Shown here: piece by piece, positions 34,350-36,960 of the stretch
Layout: every line of letters begins with the position of its first letter
Position numbering within the stretch: position 1 is the first letter of the stretch
NCBI GenBank assembly: GCA_022827225.1
Contig: JAJDTJ010000150.1
Location: 1 to 36,960, forward strand
Reading direction: 5' to 3'
DNA: 36,960 nt
Source of the DNA: Candidatus Poribacteria bacterium
GTDB lineage: Bacteria; Poribacteria; WGA-4E; WGA-3G
The notes under the pieces: model-generated
The model's input: only the letters and a program-made list of their open reading frames with translations
Database searches by the model: none
Told to the model about the DNA's origin: nothing
Program-made: the position numbers and the translations under genes

Positions 34350-35483
34350 ATGGCGCATGCATACACCCCCGGTCTTAAAGTTACTGAGGGGATGACTATT
34401 CAGAAAGAACGCCGGCTCCCGCTTGAAGGCGAGGTCCTCGTCGAAGCTGGGGCAACAGTCAAGGCGGAGGATGTCGTCGCGAAGGCGGATCTGCCGGGCA
34501 ACGTTCAACTGTTGAATGTTGCTAACCTTCTCAGTGTCCCACCGGAAGAGGTGGCGGAACACATGCTTAAATCTGTCGGTGAAACCATCTCAGAAGATGA
34601 GATTATCGCAACCACAAAAGGACTTTTCGGACTTTTTAAATCGTTGGCACGTTCACCAATTGACGGCACGATTGAGTCGGTATCGGATGTAACGGGTCAG
34701 GTGATCCTCCGTGAACCGCCTATCCCTGTCGAAGTTAAAGCCTATACCGACGGAACGGTAACGGAGGTGCTTCCAGATGAAGGTGTCACGGTGGAGACTT
34801 ATGGTACTTACATCCAAGGTATCTTCGGGATCGGTGGTGAGACGATTGGGAACCTAACCGTCGTTACGGAATCACCGAGTGATGCGTTGACTGCTGAAGA
34901 GATAAAGGCAGAGCATCGGGATAACATTTTGGTTGGCGGTTCGCTGGTTACGACCGATGCAATTCAGAAAGCAATCCAAAACGGCGTTAGAGGCATCATC
35001 GCGGGTGGTATTGATGACGCGGATCTACGTGAACTGCTCGGTTATGAACTCGGCGTTGCGATTACCGGTTCTGAGGAGATCGGGATTACGTTGGTTATTA
35101 CAGAGGGGTTCGGTAGCATCGCGATGGCGGAACAGACCTTCACGCTTTTGAAAGTACGGGAGGGGATGAAGACCTCTATCAACGGTGCGACGCAGATTCG
35201 GGCTGGCGTTGTCCGTCCAGAGATCCTGATTCCATTCACCCCTGATGCTACAGCGTCAGCATCCGACGCGGCGGACGGTGCTGCTGAAGGCCTTCTCGAA
35301 GTCGGGAGCTCGGTGCGTATTATCCGGGAGCCGCATTTCGGCAAATTAGGACGCGTCACGGAACTACCGGTGGAGCTTCAGAACTTGGAGACAGAAGCGC
35401 AGGTCCGGGTCCTGCGTGTCGAACTCGAAAACGGCGAACAGACGATACTGCCTCGCGCTAACGTTGAAGCGATTGAAAAATAG
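34350..35483 (+). CDS. Barrel-sandwich plus KOW-motif protein, function unknown
   Basis: A 377-aa soluble protein with no signal peptide. The first about 140 residues contain two stretches (LEGEVLVEAGATVKAEDVVA, and SPIDGTIESVSDVTGQVILR) that look like the half-motifs of barrel-sandwich (biotinyl/lipoyl or RnfC-like) folds, without a lysine in the usual MKM context. The middle (about 190-300) is alpha/beta, with an IIAGGIDDADLRELLG segment. The C-terminus has a KOW-type motif, GSSVRIIREPHFGKLGRVTEL, as in NusG/L24. The combination is unfamiliar to me. GAGGGTAATTA precedes ATG 34350. It is monocistronic and divergent from the PhyH gene. Confidence 0.6.
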   Translation: MAHAYTPGLKVTEGMTIQKERRLPLEGEVLVEAGATVKAEDVVAKADLPGNVQLLNVANLLSVPPEEVAEHMLKSVGETISEDEIIATTKGLFGLFKSLARSPIDGTIESVSDVTGQVILREPPIPVEVKAYTDGTVTEVLPDEGVTVETYGTYIQGIFGIGGETIGNLTVVTESPSDALTAEEIKAEHRDNILVGGSLVTTDAIQKAIQNGVRGIIAGGIDDADLRELLGYELGVAITGSEEIGITLVITEGFGSIAMAEQTFTLLKVREGMKTSINGATQIRAGVVRPEILIPFTPDATASASDAADGAAEGLLEVGSSVRIIREPHFGKLGRVTELPVELQNLETEAQVRVLRVELENGEQTILPRANVEAIEK

Positions 35484-35565
35484 TTGTCAGTTATCACGCT
35501 TCCTTGCCAAGACCCTATGCTTTAGGGAATGTAGGTAAGCATAGTGTTTGCGGTTGAAGATAAAT

Positions 35566-35594
35566 TTGACATTCCGCTAAAAATGTGATATACT
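35566..35594 (+). promoter_or_regulatory. Consensus extended -10 promoter of the discoidin-like gene
   Basis: TTGACA (35566-35571), a 17-nt spacer and TATACT (35589-35594), with TG one base before the -10. Transcription would begin near 35601, about 270 nt before the start codon. Confidence 0.8.
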
Positions 35595-35600
35595 TTCCTT

Positions 35601-35873
35601 GTAGTGTAAGGTTGCAAGTTAGGCTGTTGTTCGCTACCCCCGTGTGCAACTCATGTAAAACGACACCACAAGACGAAAAGAAACAGACATCGGACAAATG
35701 GGTTGCTTAGACCCAACTGTGGAGCAGATATAAGACGTTTCCTCGGAGATGCGAACTGCTATGAAGCACAGGTTTCCGCGCACTTTAGTGTGTGGGTACT
35801 ATGATTCAAACTTACTTGTTTAACGCGAAACTCACGTAAAAGTGAGATTCATTTCTTTAGGAGGTTGAATGGC
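35601..35873 (+). ncRNA. Long structured leader or small RNA, unidentified
   Basis: About 270 nt between a perfect promoter and the gene start with no ORF. Possible stems include GGGT..ACCC around 35700-35716 (TGGGT TGCTTAG ACCCA), the TGCT/AGCA arms near 35758-35769, and CTCAC/GTGAG (about 35831-35846) directly before the ribosome binding site AGGAGG (35859-35864). It matches no riboswitch or tmRNA/RNase P/SRP signature I know by eye; a 6S-like RNA was considered but not supported. It may regulate the secreted protein or be a separate RNA. Confidence 0.35.
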
Positions 35874-36569
35874 ATGAAAATTATGTCGGTATTAGCAGGA
35901 TTTGTGTTGATGATAGCCTTTTGTGTTATCAGCACGAGCGATATGGCACAGGCGGAGGAAGTCTTGGGGACAGGAACGGATTCACTGATAGGCGGCGACC
36001 TAACCGACCCAGAAGACGATGGTGAACCTGAAGCAGATGAGGGTTACAACGCCGAATTCTCATCTAACGAGGAACCCGGATTCGCGGGCGGCGAATTTTC
36101 GTTTAACGTTTTCGATAACCGCCTTGGCCCCAGCAATGACAAATGGTGCTGCGGAAAGGGAGGCGGCATCCCAGATGAAGGGCTATGGGTAATGGCTGAG
36201 TTTGAGGAGCAATACGCATTGACACACTTCACCGTATCTTCAGCCAACGATGTTCCTGCAAGGGACCCCACAGTGTGGGAGGTTCAGGGCTCGAACGACG
36301 GCGAAGAGTTTGATACCATCTATGCTCACGACGGCGATAGCTTTTGGGATCAGCGCCTGCAAGTCGTCCTTTTTGAGGCAGGTGAAGATTACGACGTTCA
36401 AAAAAACGGGTACACCTTTTTTCGGCATGTTACTTTTGACACCGCATCAAACCCGGCTGGGGCGTACTTTCAAATTGGCGAAATTGAGTTCTTCGGCGAT
36501 GATAGTTATCCCGTAGAGCCTAAATCCAAGCTCGCAACCACGTGGGGAAAAATCAAAAACGCCCGATAA
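35874..36569 (+). CDS. Secreted discoidin (F5/8 type C)-like protein
   Basis: A 231-aa protein with a clear signal peptide (MKIMSVLAGFVLMIAFCVIS, cleaved near MAQA). The mature part contains one discoidin-like beta-sandwich: WVMAEFEEQYALTHFTVSSAN, DPTVWEVQGSNDGEEFD and YFQIGEIEFFGDD are the usual F5/8C landmarks. Such domains bind carbohydrates or lipids. The C-terminal tail ends KLATTWGKIKNAR, separated from the domain by a Pro-rich linker, and could be a sorting or anchoring signal. I chose ATG 35874 because AGGAGG (35859-35864) lies 9 nt upstream. It is followed by a terminator. Confidence 0.8.
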   Translation: MKIMSVLAGFVLMIAFCVISTSDMAQAEEVLGTGTDSLIGGDLTDPEDDGEPEADEGYNAEFSSNEEPGFAGGEFSFNVFDNRLGPSNDKWCCGKGGGIPDEGLWVMAEFEEQYALTHFTVSSANDVPARDPTVWEVQGSNDGEEFDTIYAHDGDSFWDQRLQVVLFEAGEDYDVQKNGYTFFRHVTFDTASNPAGAYFQIGEIEFFGDDSYPVEPKSKLATTWGKIKNAR

Positions 36570-36595
36570 ACGCAAATATTGGACATTTTCTAAAT

Positions 36596-36641
36596 CGGAA
36601 ACCTGAATCGAGTCATAACTTGGTTTGGGTTTCCGTTTTTT
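36596..36641 (+). terminator. Rho-independent terminator
   Basis: CGGAAACC (36596-36603) pairs with GGTTTCCG (36628-36635), followed by six Ts. It ends the discoidin-like gene transcript. Confidence 0.8.
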
Positions 36642-36960
36642 ATTTCTACTTGAAACTGTATGGACTATACTGCGGAGGACCTTTTCGGTTATGAACCGCG
36701 AAAATATTCATGCTCATACCGAACACCGCTTCGTGCGTTCTACATATCCCAGATCTCAACAACCCTCGCTCCAGTTTTTTGTTAATGAGAGACGTTTATT
36801 TAGAAATGGTATTACTTTGACTGACATTTATCAAAGTTATTGTCACACTGCTGAAGGCGTTGCCTCAGCACGGGGCGTGTTATGAAAATGCGTTTTGTTT
36901 TCAAAAAGGTTCTTGATTTTTAGCGCATGAGATGGCATTCTAAGAGGTATCCAAACTTCT
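36642..36960. other. No clear gene at the right edge
   Basis: One open frame (ATG 36691 to 36885, 64 codons) has a distant GGAGGA upstream, but its composition is not convincing. A short imperfect hairpin lies at 36850-36869 (GCTGA..TCAGC). Nothing else was recognised. Confidence 0.4.

Noticed and set aside
35601..35873. 6S RNA, tmRNA, RNase P RNA or a known riboswitch in the leader
   Set aside because: None of the conserved sequence blocks of these RNAs could be found by eye; kept only as an unidentified leader.
36625..36885. Right-edge ORF of up to 86 codons
   Set aside because: It begins within the terminator of the preceding gene; composition is unconvincing and no family is recognised.
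1..36960. CRISPR array, tRNA or rRNA genes
   Set aside because: No regularly spaced repeats and no tRNA T-loop (GGTTCGAATCC-type) or rRNA core sequences were seen.

Overview
The window looks like a piece of a bacterial genome of the Poribacteria type or a related uncultured marine or sponge-associated lineage. This is an inference from gene content: three different phytanoyl-CoA dioxygenase family proteins, a sulfatase-superfamily enzyme, an amidohydrolase, solitary substrate-binding proteins, a sigma factor with a long C-terminal extension, and a secreted discoidin-like protein. No rRNA, tRNA or CRISPR array was seen.

Region 1 (1-11.6 kb) is a defence island. It opens with the tail of a CBASS-type operon: an E1/ThiF protein (Cap2-like), a JAMM peptidase (Cap3-like) and a nuclease-SAVED effector (Cap4-like). 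The nucleotide cyclase is not in view and probably lies left of the edge. After an IS3-family remnant comes a type III restriction-modification locus. Its mod gene carries a frameshift, and mod and res are about 3.9 kb apart. Between them sit an AAA ATPase (DUF3696-type) paired with a 341-aa possible PLD-like protein, then a RelE-type toxin with an unusual duplicated-domain antitoxin. The ATPase pair has its own consensus promoter. The toxin-antitoxin pair has a palindromic operator-like array.

Region 2 (11.6-16.9 kb) holds a branched-chain amino-acid type binding lipoprotein closed by a clear terminator. On the minus strand it holds a sulfatase-like enzyme with Thr at the nucleophile position, a 58-aa membrane protein with a strong promoter, a UbiA prenyltransferase and a beta-helix lipoprotein.

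Region 3 (16.9-21.6 kb) is a housekeeping operon behind a perfect TTGACA-N17-TATAAT promoter: ffh, rpsP (with an acidic repeat tail), khpA, trmD, rplS, rnhB and yraN. rimM, often found between khpA and trmD, is absent here.

Region 4 (21.6-28.8 kb) is catabolic or accessory: amidohydrolase and PhyH in one operon, a D-threonine-aldolase-like PLP enzyme, a peptide-type binding protein, a 2-hydroxyacid dehydrogenase, a second PhyH and an unknown acidic protein.

Region 5 (29-37 kb) holds an ECF sigma factor with a fused C-terminal domain, followed by two paralogous ABC-2-type membrane proteins with no ATPase. A third PhyH, a barrel-sandwich/KOW protein and a secreted discoidin-like protein follow. 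The last is preceded by an unusually long, structured leader behind a consensus promoter.
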